Of a stretch of 64,000 nucleotides of DNA, positions 42,086-51,595 are shown one piece after another (the first letter of the stretch is position 1; each line of letters starts with the position of its first letter). The notes beneath the pieces are model-generated. The model was given only the letters and a program-made list of their open reading frames with translations, did no database searches and was not told where the DNA came from. This DNA is from Rhizobium sp. BT04 (lineage in GTDB: Bacteria > Pseudomonadota > Alphaproteobacteria > Rhizobiales > Rhizobiaceae). The stretch covers positions 310,001 through 374,000 of the forward strand of contig NZ_CP125652.1 of assembly GCF_030053135.1 (NCBI RefSeq), read 5' to 3'. Both the position numbers and the translations under genes were made by a program.

Positions 42086-42754
42086 TCGCGCCCGTTAATC
42101 ATGCCATTTCCCGGTCCCGTTTTGTGACGATTCAGCAACACTTTTTTACGACGGTTTGCGTATGATAGCCGTGAGGCGAATTTGTCCATTTCCCGCCACA
42201 AAGAGGGAGCACCGCTATTTGCAGGCGAGGAGATGGCAGGCTTACGGTGCGTGTAGTTAGTAGCATGGGTCGATTTTTTTCCGGTAACAGCAGATCGCGC
42301 GATACGATTGGCAACAATCGTTTGTTTGTGGTCGTTTTGCTTTCCGCACAAGGCTGTTCCAGCCGCCAATCCGGCTCCGCGGCGACGCCGACGAGCCGTT
42401 CATTGTTGCGGTTTTCGCCCCGCTCGGATGAGCAGCCCGGCATTGCCGGAGATGTCGATACCGGTTTCGTCACATTTGCTGGTTACGAATGCGATAAAGG
42501 CGGGAAGGCGGATACCGCACCTGCTGAAAGAGTGCCACGGAGATTGCAGTCGGGCCATGCCGGGAGCCGGGTGGTTCTGAACGATGCGCTGAAAATACGG
42601 CCTTTGAGAAAGGGCCAGTGGGCTGGATGCGACGCGGGCAAAGGAGCCATGGAGCTCGCCGCGGGATCGCTCGCCTCGAAGACATACATCCGCGGAATGC
42701 ACGGCGCCAGCGCCGCTGCCTCCTGCCTGTGATGAGCGAAAGAAATCGGTTGAA
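42086..42754 (+). other. Long upstream region of exoR without a supported gene
   Basis: About 670 bases. An open frame at 42247-42732 would give 161 residues with a faint lipobox (VVVLLSAQGC). Its codons do not show the GC-rich third positions of neighbouring genes, and no start has a good ribosome site. A GGCCTTT-GAG-AAAGG(G)CC hairpin lies near 42600. I read it as exoR promoter/leader DNA; a lineage-specific small lipoprotein is the alternative. Confidence 0.4.
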
Positions 42755-43558
42755 ATGGTGACGTCCGAGTTCAAACTGTTCAAATTCATGCTGTTGGGCA
42801 TGTCTATGGCCGTAGCGCTGGCGCTGTCCGGTCCGGTCCTCGCATTCGACATCAAGGCGGGCGTCAGCAAGGAATCCGGACCCTTCGATCTCTTCAAGTT
42901 CGGCTTCAAAGCCTATAAGAACGGACAGAAGGAAGAGGCCGTCGAAGCCTATAAATACGCCGCCGAAAAGGGGCACACCGGCTCGCGCTGGGCGCTCGCC
43001 AATATGTATGCCGACGGCGATGGCGTCACGCAGGATGATTTCGAAGCCTTCAAGATCTACAGCGAGATCGCCCAGCAGGGCGTCGAACCCGGCTCGGAAG
43101 ATACCGGCTTCTTCGTCAACGCGCTGCTCTCGCTCGCCAATTATTACAAGCACGGCATTTCAGGCAGTCCGGTCCGGATCGACCTCAGCCAGGCACGCCA
43201 GCTTTATTTTCAGGTCGCCTCCACCTTTGGCGTTCCCGAGGCGCAGTTCCAGCTGGCGCAGATGATGCTGGCCGGCGAGGGCGGCAATGCCAGCCCGCAG
43301 CAGGCGAAGAAATGGCTGAACCAGGCCCGCAAGAGCGGTCATCCCGGCGCCATGGCGGTCTTCGGCAATATTCTTTTCGACGAAGGCCAGACAGCCCGTG
43401 GCCTGGCGCTGATGACGGCGGCACTCGACCGCTGCAAGCCGAAGGATTGCAGCTGGATGGAAGCGCTGCAGGAACAGGCCTTCTCAGTTGCCAACGAGGC
43501 CGACCGCCGCACGGCGGTATCCCTCTCGCACAACATCGCGACCGGCTCCGACGATTGA
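42755..43558 (+). CDS. exoR: ExoR, periplasmic Sel1-repeat regulator of exopolysaccharide and motility
   Basis: 267 residues; the S. meliloti protein is 268. Signal peptide to about residue 30 (ALALSGPVLA, then FDIK). Sel1-type repeats follow (KYAAEKGHTGSRWALANMY, SLANYYKHGISGSPVRIDLS, FQLAQMMLAGEGGN, KKWLNQARKSGHPGAMAVFG). The motif KSGVSK-like start and FGFKAYKNGQKEEAVEAYKY match remembered ExoR sequences closely. ExoR binds the sensor kinase ExoS and keeps ExoS-ChvI off; its proteolysis turns on succinoglycan-type EPS genes and lowers motility. Convergent with xthA. Confidence 0.92.
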   Translation: MVTSEFKLFKFMLLGMSMAVALALSGPVLAFDIKAGVSKESGPFDLFKFGFKAYKNGQKEEAVEAYKYAAEKGHTGSRWALANMYADGDGVTQDDFEAFKIYSEIAQQGVEPGSEDTGFFVNALLSLANYYKHGISGSPVRIDLSQARQLYFQVASTFGVPEAQFQLAQMMLAGEGGNASPQQAKKWLNQARKSGHPGAMAVFGNILFDEGQTARGLALMTAALDRCKPKDCSWMEALQEQAFSVANEADRRTAVSLSHNIATGSDD

Positions 43559-43564
43559 GGTTGA

Positions 43565-43583
43565 GCCTCAGGCGACCTGAGGC
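43565..43583. terminator. Hairpin between convergent exoR and xthA
   Basis: GCCTCAGG-CGA-CCTGAGGC is a perfect dyad in the 32-base gap between the two stop codons, with no T-run on either side. It may help separate the transcripts. Confidence 0.35.
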
Positions 43584-43590
43584 GGGAGCC

Positions 43591-44382
43591 TCAAGCGGCG
43601 AAATCGAAATAGGCGATAACAGGCACGTGGTCGGACGGCTTTTCCCAGGCCCGCACGTGTTTTTCGATCGCAGCCGACGTCATCCGGTCGGCAGCTTCCG
43701 GCGACAGCAGCAGATGGTCGATGCGGATGCCGTTGTTCTTCGGCCAGGCGCCGGCCTGATAATCCCAGAAGGAATAGAACTGCGTCGCATCCGTCGTCGC
43801 GCGCACCGCATCCGTCAGCCCGAGATTTTCGAGCTTGCGGAACGCCTCCCGCGTCTGCGGCAGAAACAGCGCGTCGTTTTCCCAGACCTTGGGGTCGAAG
43901 CAGTCGTGCGGTTCCGGAATGACATTGTAATCGCCGGCAAGGACCAGCATCTCTTCATAGGCCAGCCGCTCGGCGGCAAACGTCCGCAGGCGCTCCATCC
44001 AGGCGAGCTTGTAGGGATACTTCTCCGTGTCGACGGGATTGCCGTTCGGCAGGTAGAGGCAGCAGACGCGCAGGATCCGCGTGTCGGGCAGTGTGAACAC
44101 CGCTTCGAGGAAGCGCGACTGTTCGTCGAGCGGATCGCCGGGCAAGCCGCGGTTCACTTCGAAAGGTGAACTCTTGGAGAGGATCGCCACGCCATTGAAG
44201 CCCTTCTGGCCGTGCGTCTCGACGTGATAGCCGAGCGCCTCGATCTCCAGCCGGGGAAAGCCTTCGTCGACCGTCTTGATCTCCTGCAGGCAGACGATAT
44301 CCGGATCGGAATCCTTGAGCCATTGCGTGAGATTGTCGATGCGCGCCTTGACGCCGTTGATGTTCCAGGTCGCGATCTTCAT
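43591..44382 (-). CDS. xthA: Exodeoxyribonuclease III
   Basis: 263 residues of the EEP nuclease fold. Metal-binding Asn and Glu in MKIATWNINGVKAR and DIVCLQEIKT; catalytic Tyr region LYLPNGNPVD; Asp-Asn pair in VLAGDYNVIPEPHDCFDP; terminal catalytic His in KPSDHVPVIAYF, with IRIDHLLLS before it. It acts as AP endonuclease and 3'-5' exonuclease in base excision repair. Standalone gene convergent with exoR. Confidence 0.96.
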   Translation of the reverse strand: MKIATWNINGVKARIDNLTQWLKDSDPDIVCLQEIKTVDEGFPRLEIEALGYHVETHGQKGFNGVAILSKSSPFEVNRGLPGDPLDEQSRFLEAVFTLPDTRILRVCCLYLPNGNPVDTEKYPYKLAWMERLRTFAAERLAYEEMLVLAGDYNVIPEPHDCFDPKVWENDALFLPQTREAFRKLENLGLTDAVRATTDATQFYSFWDYQAGAWPKNNGIRIDHLLLSPEAADRMTSAAIEKHVRAWEKPSDHVPVIAYFDFAA

Positions 44383-44497
44383 GGCTCTCCCGTTCCCGTC
44401 ATTGCATGTCGCCCCATTGTTGCATGTCGTCCGGCGTGTGTTTCGAAGCGCGACGCGCTTCTTTTATCGCGGTCTTTTACAACAGGACAAGACGATA

Positions 44498-44527
44498 AAC
44501 CGGCCGAGAACAATTCTTCGGCCGGTT
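44498..44527 (-). terminator. Terminator after erpA
   Basis: AACCGGCCGA pairs with TCGGCCGGTT; the minus-strand 3' side continues TTTATCG. It lies about 30 bases after the erpA stop. Confidence 0.65.
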
Positions 44528-44556
44528 CGATGGGGGAATGCGATGCGCCTGGATGT

Positions 44557-44889
44557 TCAGATCGAGAAGCTGGTGCCGCAACCGCAGCTCGCCACCGCAT
44601 TCGGGTTCTTGATCTGGAAGGATTGACCCAGCAGATTGTCGACGAAGTCGATCTCCGAGCCGGCCATGTAGACGAGCGACAGGCTGTCGATCAGCACTTT
44701 GGCATTGTTCTTTTCGACGACGACGTCGTCGTCACCAGCGCCGTCGGCAAGATCGAACTTGTAGGAAAAGCCCGAACAGCCGCCGCCTTCGACGGAAACG
44801 CGCAGGGCGCTCTTGCCGGCTTCGGCGCCGACGATCGCAGCGATACGCTTTGCTGCGGCATCTGAAAGGGTTACACTCGTATCCGTCAT
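44557..44889 (-). CDS. erpA: Iron-sulfur cluster insertion protein, A-type carrier (ErpA/IscA)
   Basis: 110 residues from ATG 44889 (GGAGG upstream). HesB-like fold with the three cluster Cys: VEGGGCSGFSYKF, and ASCGCGTSFSI at the C-terminus. A-type carriers pass Fe-S clusters to apo-proteins in the cytoplasm. ErpA versus IscA cannot be fully settled from sequence alone; with no isc/suf genes nearby, ErpA is the usual call. Divergent from dgt. Confidence 0.92.
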   Translation of the reverse strand: MTDTSVTLSDAAAKRIAAIVGAEAGKSALRVSVEGGGCSGFSYKFDLADGAGDDDVVVEKNNAKVLIDSLSLVYMAGSEIDFVDNLLGQSFQIKNPNAVASCGCGTSFSI

Positions 44890-45110
44890 GTTTCCTCCTG
44901 CCGGGGTCAAGATCCGGAGAGAATGGGTTTTGGCACTCAAATGTTCAAATGCCTGATATCAAACAAACTTATCATGATCTTCGAAAAAAGGCCATGATGC
45001 GCCGAAGCGGTAAAAAAGCGCCTCTTTGCCGTTTGGTCGGGCTATAGGTATGAAGAGCGCAAAGCGGCGTCAATGGGCAGATGCGCCAACATGCAGGATG
45101 ACGGTGAAGA

Positions 45111-46328
45111 ATGACGATCGATACGCGTGCTTTAGGTTTCGGCAGCAGTGAAAGAGCGGTCTATGCGGCCGACCCCTGGACGACGCGCGGACGGCTTTAT
45201 CCGGAGGACGGAAGCCCGACGCGCTCCGATTTCCAGCGCGACCGCGACCGCATCGTCCACACCACCGCCTTTCGCCGGCTGAAGCATAAGACCCAGGTCT
45301 TCATCGCCCAGGACGGCGATCACTACCGCACCCGGCTGACGCACACGATCGAGGTGGCGCAGATTGCCCGCGCGCTCGCCCGCGCCCTGAAGCTCGACGA
45401 GGATCTGGCCGAGGGCGTGGCGCTGGTCCACGATTTCGGCCACACGCCGTTCGGCCATACCGGCGAGGACGCGCTGCACGAGGTGCTACTGCCCTATGGC
45501 GGCTTCGACCACAATGCACAATCGCTGCGCATCGTGACCAAGCTGGAGCGGCGTTATGCCGAATTCGACGGCATCAACCTGACCTGGGAAAGCCTCGAAG
45601 GTCTCGTCAAGCATAATGGGCCGCTGCTGACACCCGATGGCGTGGGTACACGCGGCCCGGTTCCGCAGCCGATCCTCGATTATTGCGAACTGCACGATCT
45701 TGAGCTTGCGACCTATGCCAGCCTGGAGGCCCAGGTCGCCGCAATCGCCGACGACATCGCCTATAACACCCACGATATCGACGACGGCCTGCGCTCCGGC
45801 TACCTGACTTTCGATATGCTCGAGGAAATCCCGTTCCTTGCCGGGCTGATGGCCGAGGTGAGGGCACGATACCCGCATCTGGAGCCGAGCCGTTTCACCC
45901 ATGAAATCATGCGCCGGCAGATCACCCGCATGGTCGAAGACGTGATCGGCGTGGCGCAGCAGCGCCTTTCCCTGCTGCGCCCCGGGAGCGCAACCGACAT
46001 CCGCGGCGCCGACCGGGTTGTTGCCACCTTCTCCGAGGGGATGGCCGAAACCGACCGGCAGATCAAGGCGATGCTCTTCAAGCGCATCTATCGCAATCCC
46101 GATATCATGCGCATCCGCGCCGGTGCGGCCCAGATCGTCACCGATCTCTTTGCCGCCTACATGGCCAATCCCAAGGAGATGCAGAGCCATTACTGGGTCG
46201 ATCATATTGCCGGCCTCTCCGATGCGCCGAAGGCCCGCCACGTCGGCGATTATCTCGCCGGTATGACCGACACCTACGCGATCAGCGCCCACAGGCGATT
46301 GTTTGACCACACTCCGGATTTGCGATAG
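45111..46328 (+). CDS. dgt: Deoxyguanosinetriphosphate triphosphohydrolase-like protein (HD domain)
   Basis: 405 residues. HD metal site: His78 in [15 protein letters not shown], His107-Asp108 in [16 protein letters not shown], and Asp in [16 protein letters not shown]. The N-terminal [21 protein letters not shown] is typical of bacterial dGTPases. It splits dNTPs to deoxynucleoside and triphosphate. First of the conserved run dgt - argS - SPOR protein, 64 bases before argS. Confidence 0.95.
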   Translation: MTIDTRALGFGSSERAVYAADPWTTRGRLYPEDGSPTRSDFQRDRDRIVHTTAFRRLKHKTQVFIAQDGDHYRTRLTHTIEVAQIARALARALKLDEDLAEGVALVHDFGHTPFGHTGEDALHEVLLPYGGFDHNAQSLRIVTKLERRYAEFDGINLTWESLEGLVKHNGPLLTPDGVGTRGPVPQPILDYCELHDLELATYASLEAQVAAIADDIAYNTHDIDDGLRSGYLTFDMLEEIPFLAGLMAEVRARYPHLEPSRFTHEIMRRQITRMVEDVIGVAQQRLSLLRPGSATDIRGADRVVATFSEGMAETDRQIKAMLFKRIYRNPDIMRIRAGAAQIVTDLFAAYMANPKEMQSHYWVDHIAGLSDAPKARHVGDYLAGMTDTYAISAHRRLFDHTPDLR

Positions 46329-46392
46329 GCAGCGGTCGCCCAGCCAAGGGCCGATTTGAGCTTTTGGCACAGCCTATGCATGGAAGAGTGCG

Positions 46393-48150
46393 ATGAACCT
46401 TTTTACCGACTTCGAAGCCAGGATCAAAACCGCCCTTGAACAGATCGATCTGGTCAGGGAAAAGCGATCCGAGCTCGATTTCGGCCGCATCGCCGTCGAG
46501 CCGCCGCGTGACGCGAGCCACGGAGATGTCGCCACCAATGCCGCAATGGTGCTGGCAAAACCGCTCGGAACCAACCCGCGCGCGCTGGCCGACGTCATCA
46601 TCGCCAAGCTGAAGGAGGATGCCGACGTCGCCGATGTTTCGGTCGCGGGTCCCGGTTTCATCAACATTCGGCTCGCCGTCGGTTACTGGCAGCGGCTGCT
46701 CGCCGCTATGATCGGCGCCAGCACCGATTACGGCCGCTCGACGCTCGGCGCGGGCAGGAAGGTCAACGTCGAATATGTCTCGGCCAATCCGACCGGCCCG
46801 ATGCATGTCGGCCATTGCCGCGGCGCCGTCGTCGGCGATGCGCTGGCCAACCTGCTCGCCTTTGCCGGCTACGGCGTCGAGAAGGAATATTACATCAACG
46901 ATGCCGGCTCGCAGATCGACGTGCTCGCCCGTTCCGTCTTCCTGCGCTATCGCGAAGCGCTCGGCGAAAAGATCGGCGAAATCCCCTCGGGTCTTTATCC
47001 GGGTGACTATCTGGTGCCCGTCGGCCAGTCGCTTGCCGCCGATTATGGCGTGCGGTTGCACAACATGCCGGAAGACCAATGGATGCCGATCGTCAAGGAC
47101 CGCACAATCGATGCGATGCTGGTGATGATCCGCGAAGATCTGGCGGCGCTGAACGTCCATCACGACGTCTTCTTCTCCGAGCGTACGCTGCATGCCAATG
47201 GCGCGGCCGCGATCCGCACGGCAATCAACGACCTGACCTTCAAGGGCTATGTCTACAAGGGCACGCTGCCGCCGCCGAAGGGCCAGCTTGCCGAGGACTG
47301 GGAGGATCGCGAGCAGACGCTGTTCCGCTCGACCGAAGTGGGCGACGACATGGACCGGCCGCTGATCAAGTCGGACGGCTCCTACACCTATTTCGCCGCC
47401 GACGTCGCCTACTTCAAGAACAAGTTCGATCGTGGTTTCGACGAAATGATCTATGTGCTCGGCGCCGACCATGGCGGCTACGTCAAGCGCCTGGAAGCGG
47501 TTGCACGCGGCGTGTCGGATGGTAAGGCGAAACTGACGGTGCTGCTCTGCCAGCTCGTCAAGCTCTATCGCAACGGCGAGCCGGTGAAGATGTCGAAACG
47601 TTCGGGCGATTTCGTCACGCTTCGGGATGTCGTCGAGGAAGTCGGCCGTGATTCGGTCCGTTTCATGATGCTTTACCGCAAGAATTCCGAACCGCTCGAC
47701 TTCGATTTCGCCAAAGTGACGGAACAGTCGAAAGATAATCCGGTTTTTTACGTGCAGTATGCGCATGCCCGCTGCATGTCGGTCTTTCGGCAGGCGAGGG
47801 AGGCTTTTCCCGACCTCGAAGTTTCACCCGAGCAACTCGCGAAAACCGTTGCAGGCATTGGCGATCCGGCCGAATTGCAGCTCGTCGCCAAGCTTGCTGA
47901 ATTCCCGCGGATCATCGAAGCGGCGGCCCAGTCGCAGGAGCCCCATCGCGTCGCTTTTTACCTCTACGACCTCGCCAGTTCGTTCCACGCGCACTGGAAC
48001 AAAGGTAAAGATCAGCCGGAATTACGATTTGTTAATGATAAAAACCGAGAATCAAGTATTGCCAGACTTGGGCTGGTGTACGCCGTCGCGTCGGTTTTGA
48101 AGTCGGGACTTGCCATTACAGGCACTGCCGCACCGGACGAAATGCGATAA
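46393..48150 (+). CDS. argS: Arginyl-tRNA synthetase
   Basis: 585 residues. N-terminal Add1 domain ([20 protein letters not shown]), class I signature [15 protein letters not shown] (HVGH at 138-141), and a KMSKR-type loop ([14 protein letters not shown]). The C-terminal DALR anticodon-binding domain holds [16 protein letters not shown]. Complete and of normal length. The SPOR-protein gene follows 61 bases later. Confidence 0.98.
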   Translation: MNLFTDFEARIKTALEQIDLVREKRSELDFGRIAVEPPRDASHGDVATNAAMVLAKPLGTNPRALADVIIAKLKEDADVADVSVAGPGFINIRLAVGYWQRLLAAMIGASTDYGRSTLGAGRKVNVEYVSANPTGPMHVGHCRGAVVGDALANLLAFAGYGVEKEYYINDAGSQIDVLARSVFLRYREALGEKIGEIPSGLYPGDYLVPVGQSLAADYGVRLHNMPEDQWMPIVKDRTIDAMLVMIREDLAALNVHHDVFFSERTLHANGAAAIRTAINDLTFKGYVYKGTLPPPKGQLAEDWEDREQTLFRSTEVGDDMDRPLIKSDGSYTYFAADVAYFKNKFDRGFDEMIYVLGADHGGYVKRLEAVARGVSDGKAKLTVLLCQLVKLYRNGEPVKMSKRSGDFVTLRDVVEEVGRDSVRFMMLYRKNSEPLDFDFAKVTEQSKDNPVFYVQYAHARCMSVFRQAREAFPDLEVSPEQLAKTVAGIGDPAELQLVAKLAEFPRIIEAAAQSQEPHRVAFYLYDLASSFHAHWNKGKDQPELRFVNDKNRESSIARLGLVYAVASVLKSGLAITGTAAPDEMR

Positions 48151-48211
48151 CGTCACCATTTCCCCACATTGCGCTGGCATTTGAGCGTTGGCGTTTGCGA
48201 GTGGGATAGGC

Positions 48212-51200
48212 ATGGCTGAGAAACAACTTGCGTATGATGCGCGCGGAAAAGGCGATCTGTTTGCCGACGACGATCCGTTGGCTGAACTTGCCCGGATCGT
48301 CGGCTTCGAGCCGCGTGTTGCAGCAAATACGACGACCGAAGCGCGGCGCGAGCCTGCCCTCGATCTCGAGGATGAGCTTGGCCGCGAGTTCGATCGTTAC
48401 GATTCGCCACGTCCGCTCGCAGAGCTTGACCGGCCCGCCGAGCCGATCTCTGATGACGTCGCTCCTGACGATTACATCGAGCCCGCGCTCGATGTTTCTC
48501 CCGCTGCCGAGAGAGCGGAGGTTGCCGAGCCGGCTTCCGTCACCTCCGTTGAAGCTGAGGAAGCAGTTGAGCCCGCCGCAAGCAACTGGGACGCGGTCGA
48601 CGACGACCGGGCGGTCCGGTCGCAGCAGCTTGCCGTCGAGCCTGCCGGGGCATCGGTGCAATCGGCCTTCGGCGGTGCACGTGACCTGATCGAGGAGCTT
48701 GAGCTGTCGATCGGCACTGCTCCGGTCTCTTCGCTGCCGCAGCCCGCCAAGGCGCCGCAATGGTCGGCCGCCAGCATCAGGCTGCCGCTTGCCAATTTCC
48801 ACGCCGCAAAACGCGAGGAAACGGTTGTTCCGCCGGTGTCTGCGGCCGAAGCTATCGCAGCAGCGCCGGTGGCTGAAGCGCCGTACGTCGATCTTCCCGC
48901 TGCAGAGCCGCAGCTAGTGATCGAGCCGACCGCCCCCGTCGTCGAGCAGTTGGCCCCCGTCGTCGCTGTCGAGCCGTCTGAGGAATTCGAATCCGCGTCT
49001 CCATCGCTTGGCTTCCCCGCCGAACTCGATCGCCATGACGAGGTGATCGCGTCGGAAGAGCCTGCCGAGGCCGAAGACTTCGTCGAAATCGAAGACGAGT
49101 TGGAAGATTTCGGGTCAGACGCCGGTTTTGATCTCATCGCCGCCGCTGTCGAAGGCGAGATCCAGGCCGATGCTGCGCTGACCGAGGTCGTGCCCGAGGT
49201 TCCGCACACCGCCGGCACTTTCGATCTTGACGACCTGCTCGCCGACGTCTCGCGTTATCCGGTGCCGCAACGCCCCAATCCGCCGCCTGTTTCGCCTCAG
49301 GACACATCGATCGAGGCAGTCCCCTTCGCTGCCGCTCCCGTTGCCGCCGCATTTGCCCAGCCGCAAGTGACCGCGCCCGCACCGGTCGCTGCTGCAACCG
49401 TCCGGCCGGCTACGATCGAGCCGGTTCCCGCCAATGCAGCTGGAGCCGCAAGGCCGGTCGCGCCGCAGCTTGCCGAGGTCATTGCGCCCCAGCCTGCCGC
49501 AACGGCACATTCGCAGGCGCCACAGCCTGTAACTGAAGCCGACGACCCCTTCGCCGGCCACGATTTCGAGCTGGATCTTGCCGGCATCGAACTTGAACTC
49601 GCCGATCTCGATTTCTCCGAGCAGATCGAAGCTGCGCCCCAGCCGATAACCCCTGCGCCGCAGCAGGTCGCCGCCGTCGCTCCGCGGCCCGCTCCCGTTT
49701 TTGCGCCTGAGCCGCTAACTCCGGCTTTTCAGCCGTCCGCCGCCTCTGCACGGCCGGCTCCGGCCGTCGTTCCTGAGCCGCAGGCGCCGGCTCCTGCTCC
49801 GGTTTTTAACTGGGCGGCGCCTGCCGCCGACTCCACCGAAGATCTGCCATTCGATCCGGCGATGATCTCCGATCCGGAGGAGCGTCCTGAGACGGTCGAG
49901 GACATGCACGTGCCGGCGCTGCCGCCGGTCGAGCAGCCCGCGCCGGTCGCGAAAACGCAGGATTTGGATTTCGATCTCGACGCGGAGATCGCGAGCTTCT
50001 TCGAGCCGGCCAAGCCGCGGGAGAACCCGGCGCCGGCCAGGGATACGGCCGCCGCCACGGCAAAGCAGGTCAAGCCCACCATCGCCGATGGCCTTGACGA
50101 TTTCGAGCGGGCGCTGGAGGAGGATTTCCGCCGCAGCGTGCGCGAGCCGGTCGAGCGCCGCGAGACCTCCGAGGTCCGGATTGAATCGGCAAGCCAGGCG
50201 GCTGATTTCAGCCGTGCCCGGTCGATGCGCCGGCTGCTTGCCGGAGCCGTCGCGCTCGTCGTCTTCGCCGGTGTCGGTTATGGTGTCTATTCCTCCGTCT
50301 GGAACGGCGAGGGGCTCGGCATTGTCGCAACCGGCGAGCCGCGCGTGATCGTTGCCGACAAGGAGCCGGTCAAGGTCGTTCCGGAAAATCCCGGCGGCAA
50401 GACCGTGCCGAACCAGGACAAGGCCGTCTACGACCGCGTTGCCGGTTCTGCTGAGGAGCCGAAGCAGAAGGCGCTCGTGTCTTCCGACGAGGCGCCCGTC
50501 GATGTCGTCCAGCGCACGCTGACACCGGAATCCTTGCCTGAGGACGACGAGAACGCCAACGCCGGCGATCAGGTCACGCCGACCGCGGTCGGTGAGACGG
50601 AGGATCCGCGTCTGCTGCCGAACCAGGACGGCGCCGGCAACGCCGCGGCAAGCGATACCGACAAGACGCCGTCCGTTTCGCCGCGCAAGGTCCGCACGAT
50701 GATCGTCAAGCCTGACGGCACCCTGGTCGCCCGTGAGGAGCCGGAGCCCGTCGACCAGCCGACTCCGTCTGCCCAGGCGACGCAGTCTGCCCAGGCGACA
50801 CAGTCTGCCAAGGCGACCCCGTCTGCCCAGCCGACGCCCGCGGCTCTACCGCCGCTGACGGCCCAGACGACCCCATCGACCCCGCCGGTCGCTGGAACGG
50901 CCGCAAGCTTCCCGGCGAGCGCCGAGGTTGCTTCCGCCGATGCGCGTTCCGCAGCGCCCGCCGAAGCCGCGCCGCCGCTTGCCAATGCCGACGCGCAGGC
51001 CGCAAATCCCGCCCCGGTCGAGCCGCCGGTGCGTCCGGTCAAGACCGCGGCGATTGGTGATACGGCGCCGATCCCGACCGCCCGCCCGGTCGATCAGCCC
51101 GTCAACGTCGTCGGCACCGTGACCGAGAAGGGCAATGTCCGCCCGCCGGCACAGCAGCCCAAGGCCGCACAGCAGACGACGACTGAGGTCGCGGCCGCGG

Positions 51201-51481
51201 CACCGGTTGCCGCAAAGCCGCAGCCGGCCGCGTCGGCCGGCGGCTACGGCATCCAGATCGCCTCGCTGCCGTCGGAAGACGAGGCGAACAAATCCTATGC
51301 CAATCTGTCGAAGAAATTCGCCGGCGTGCTGGGTGGCCGCGCTCACGAGATTCGCAGGGCCGATATCGCCGGCAAGGGCACCTTCTACCGCGTCCGTATT
51401 CCGGCCGGCTCCAAGGACGAGGCCGCGGCGCTCTGCGAACAGTATCGTGCGGCGGGCGGAAGCTGCCTGATCTCCAAATAG
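48212..51481 (+). CDS. Very long SPOR-domain membrane protein
   Basis: 1089 residues from ATG 48212. Residues 1-~670 are a cytoplasmic, mostly disordered Ala/Pro/Glu-rich region with DLFADDDPLAELARIVGFEP at the start and repeated acidic FD-LDDLLAD / DLDFDLDAEI patches. One membrane span lies near 675-697 (LLAGAVALVVFAGVGYGVYS). A periplasmic Pro/Thr/Ala linker with a short tandem repeat follows. The C-terminal SPOR domain (~1010-1089: GYGIQIASLPSEDEANKSYA) should bind denuded septal peptidoglycan. Rhizobial SPOR proteins next to argS and nagZ are common (from memory); the N-terminal part is unusually long. Confidence 0.9.
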   Translation: MAEKQLAYDARGKGDLFADDDPLAELARIVGFEPRVAANTTTEARREPALDLEDELGREFDRYDSPRPLAELDRPAEPISDDVAPDDYIEPALDVSPAAERAEVAEPASVTSVEAEEAVEPAASNWDAVDDDRAVRSQQLAVEPAGASVQSAFGGARDLIEELELSIGTAPVSSLPQPAKAPQWSAASIRLPLANFHAAKREETVVPPVSAAEAIAAAPVAEAPYVDLPAAEPQLVIEPTAPVVEQLAPVVAVEPSEEFESASPSLGFPAELDRHDEVIASEEPAEAEDFVEIEDELEDFGSDAGFDLIAAAVEGEIQADAALTEVVPEVPHTAGTFDLDDLLADVSRYPVPQRPNPPPVSPQDTSIEAVPFAAAPVAAAFAQPQVTAPAPVAAATVRPATIEPVPANAAGAARPVAPQLAEVIAPQPAATAHSQAPQPVTEADDPFAGHDFELDLAGIELELADLDFSEQIEAAPQPITPAPQQVAAVAPRPAPVFAPEPLTPAFQPSAASARPAPAVVPEPQAPAPAPVFNWAAPAADSTEDLPFDPAMISDPEERPETVEDMHVPALPPVEQPAPVAKTQDLDFDLDAEIASFFEPAKPRENPAPARDTAAATAKQVKPTIADGLDDFERALEEDFRRSVREPVERRETSEVRIESASQAADFSRARSMRRLLAGAVALVVFAGVGYGVYSSVWNGEGLGIVATGEPRVIVADKEPVKVVPENPGGKTVPNQDKAVYDRVAGSAEEPKQKALVSSDEAPVDVVQRTLTPESLPEDDENANAGDQVTPTAVGETEDPRLLPNQDGAGNAAASDTDKTPSVSPRKVRTMIVKPDGTLVAREEPEPVDQPTPSAQATQSAQATQSAKATPSAQPTPAALPPLTAQTTPSTPPVAGTAASFPASAEVASADARSAAPAEAAPPLANADAQAANPAPVEPPVRPVKTAAIGDTAPIPTARPVDQPVNVVGTVTEKGNVRPPAQQPKAAQQTTTEVAAAAPVAAKPQPAASAGGYGIQIASLPSEDEANKSYANLSKKFAGVLGGRAHEIRRADIAGKGTFYRVRIPAGSKDEAAALCEQYRAAGGSCLISK
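50762..50833 (+). repeat. 18-bp tandem repeat inside the SPOR-protein gene
   Basis: Four 18-bp units encode TPSAQA, TQSAQA, TQSAKA and TPSAQP in the periplasmic linker. In-frame length variation between strains would be expected. Confidence 0.8.
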
Positions 51482-51503
51482 GATCGGTTCTGAATACAGC
51501 ATC

Positions 51504-51540
51504 AAGAGCGGCGGGCCGGATCGGTCCGCCGCTCTTTTTT
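51504..51540 (+). terminator. Terminator after the SPOR-protein gene
   Basis: AAGAGCGGCGGGCC pairs with GGTCCGCCGCTCTT (one wobble, 5-base loop), followed by TTTT. Confidence 0.9.
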
Positions 51541-51595
51541 GTGCATCGCGCTGGACCTTGCTCGCATTTGGCGGGGCGCCGTCTATGATTCTGAC

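Noticed and set aside
42247-42732. 161-codon open frame upstream of exoR with a faint lipobox
   Set aside because: Codon third positions lack the GC bias of neighbouring genes, no good ribosome site, poor lipobox and no recognisable domain. Left as intergenic.
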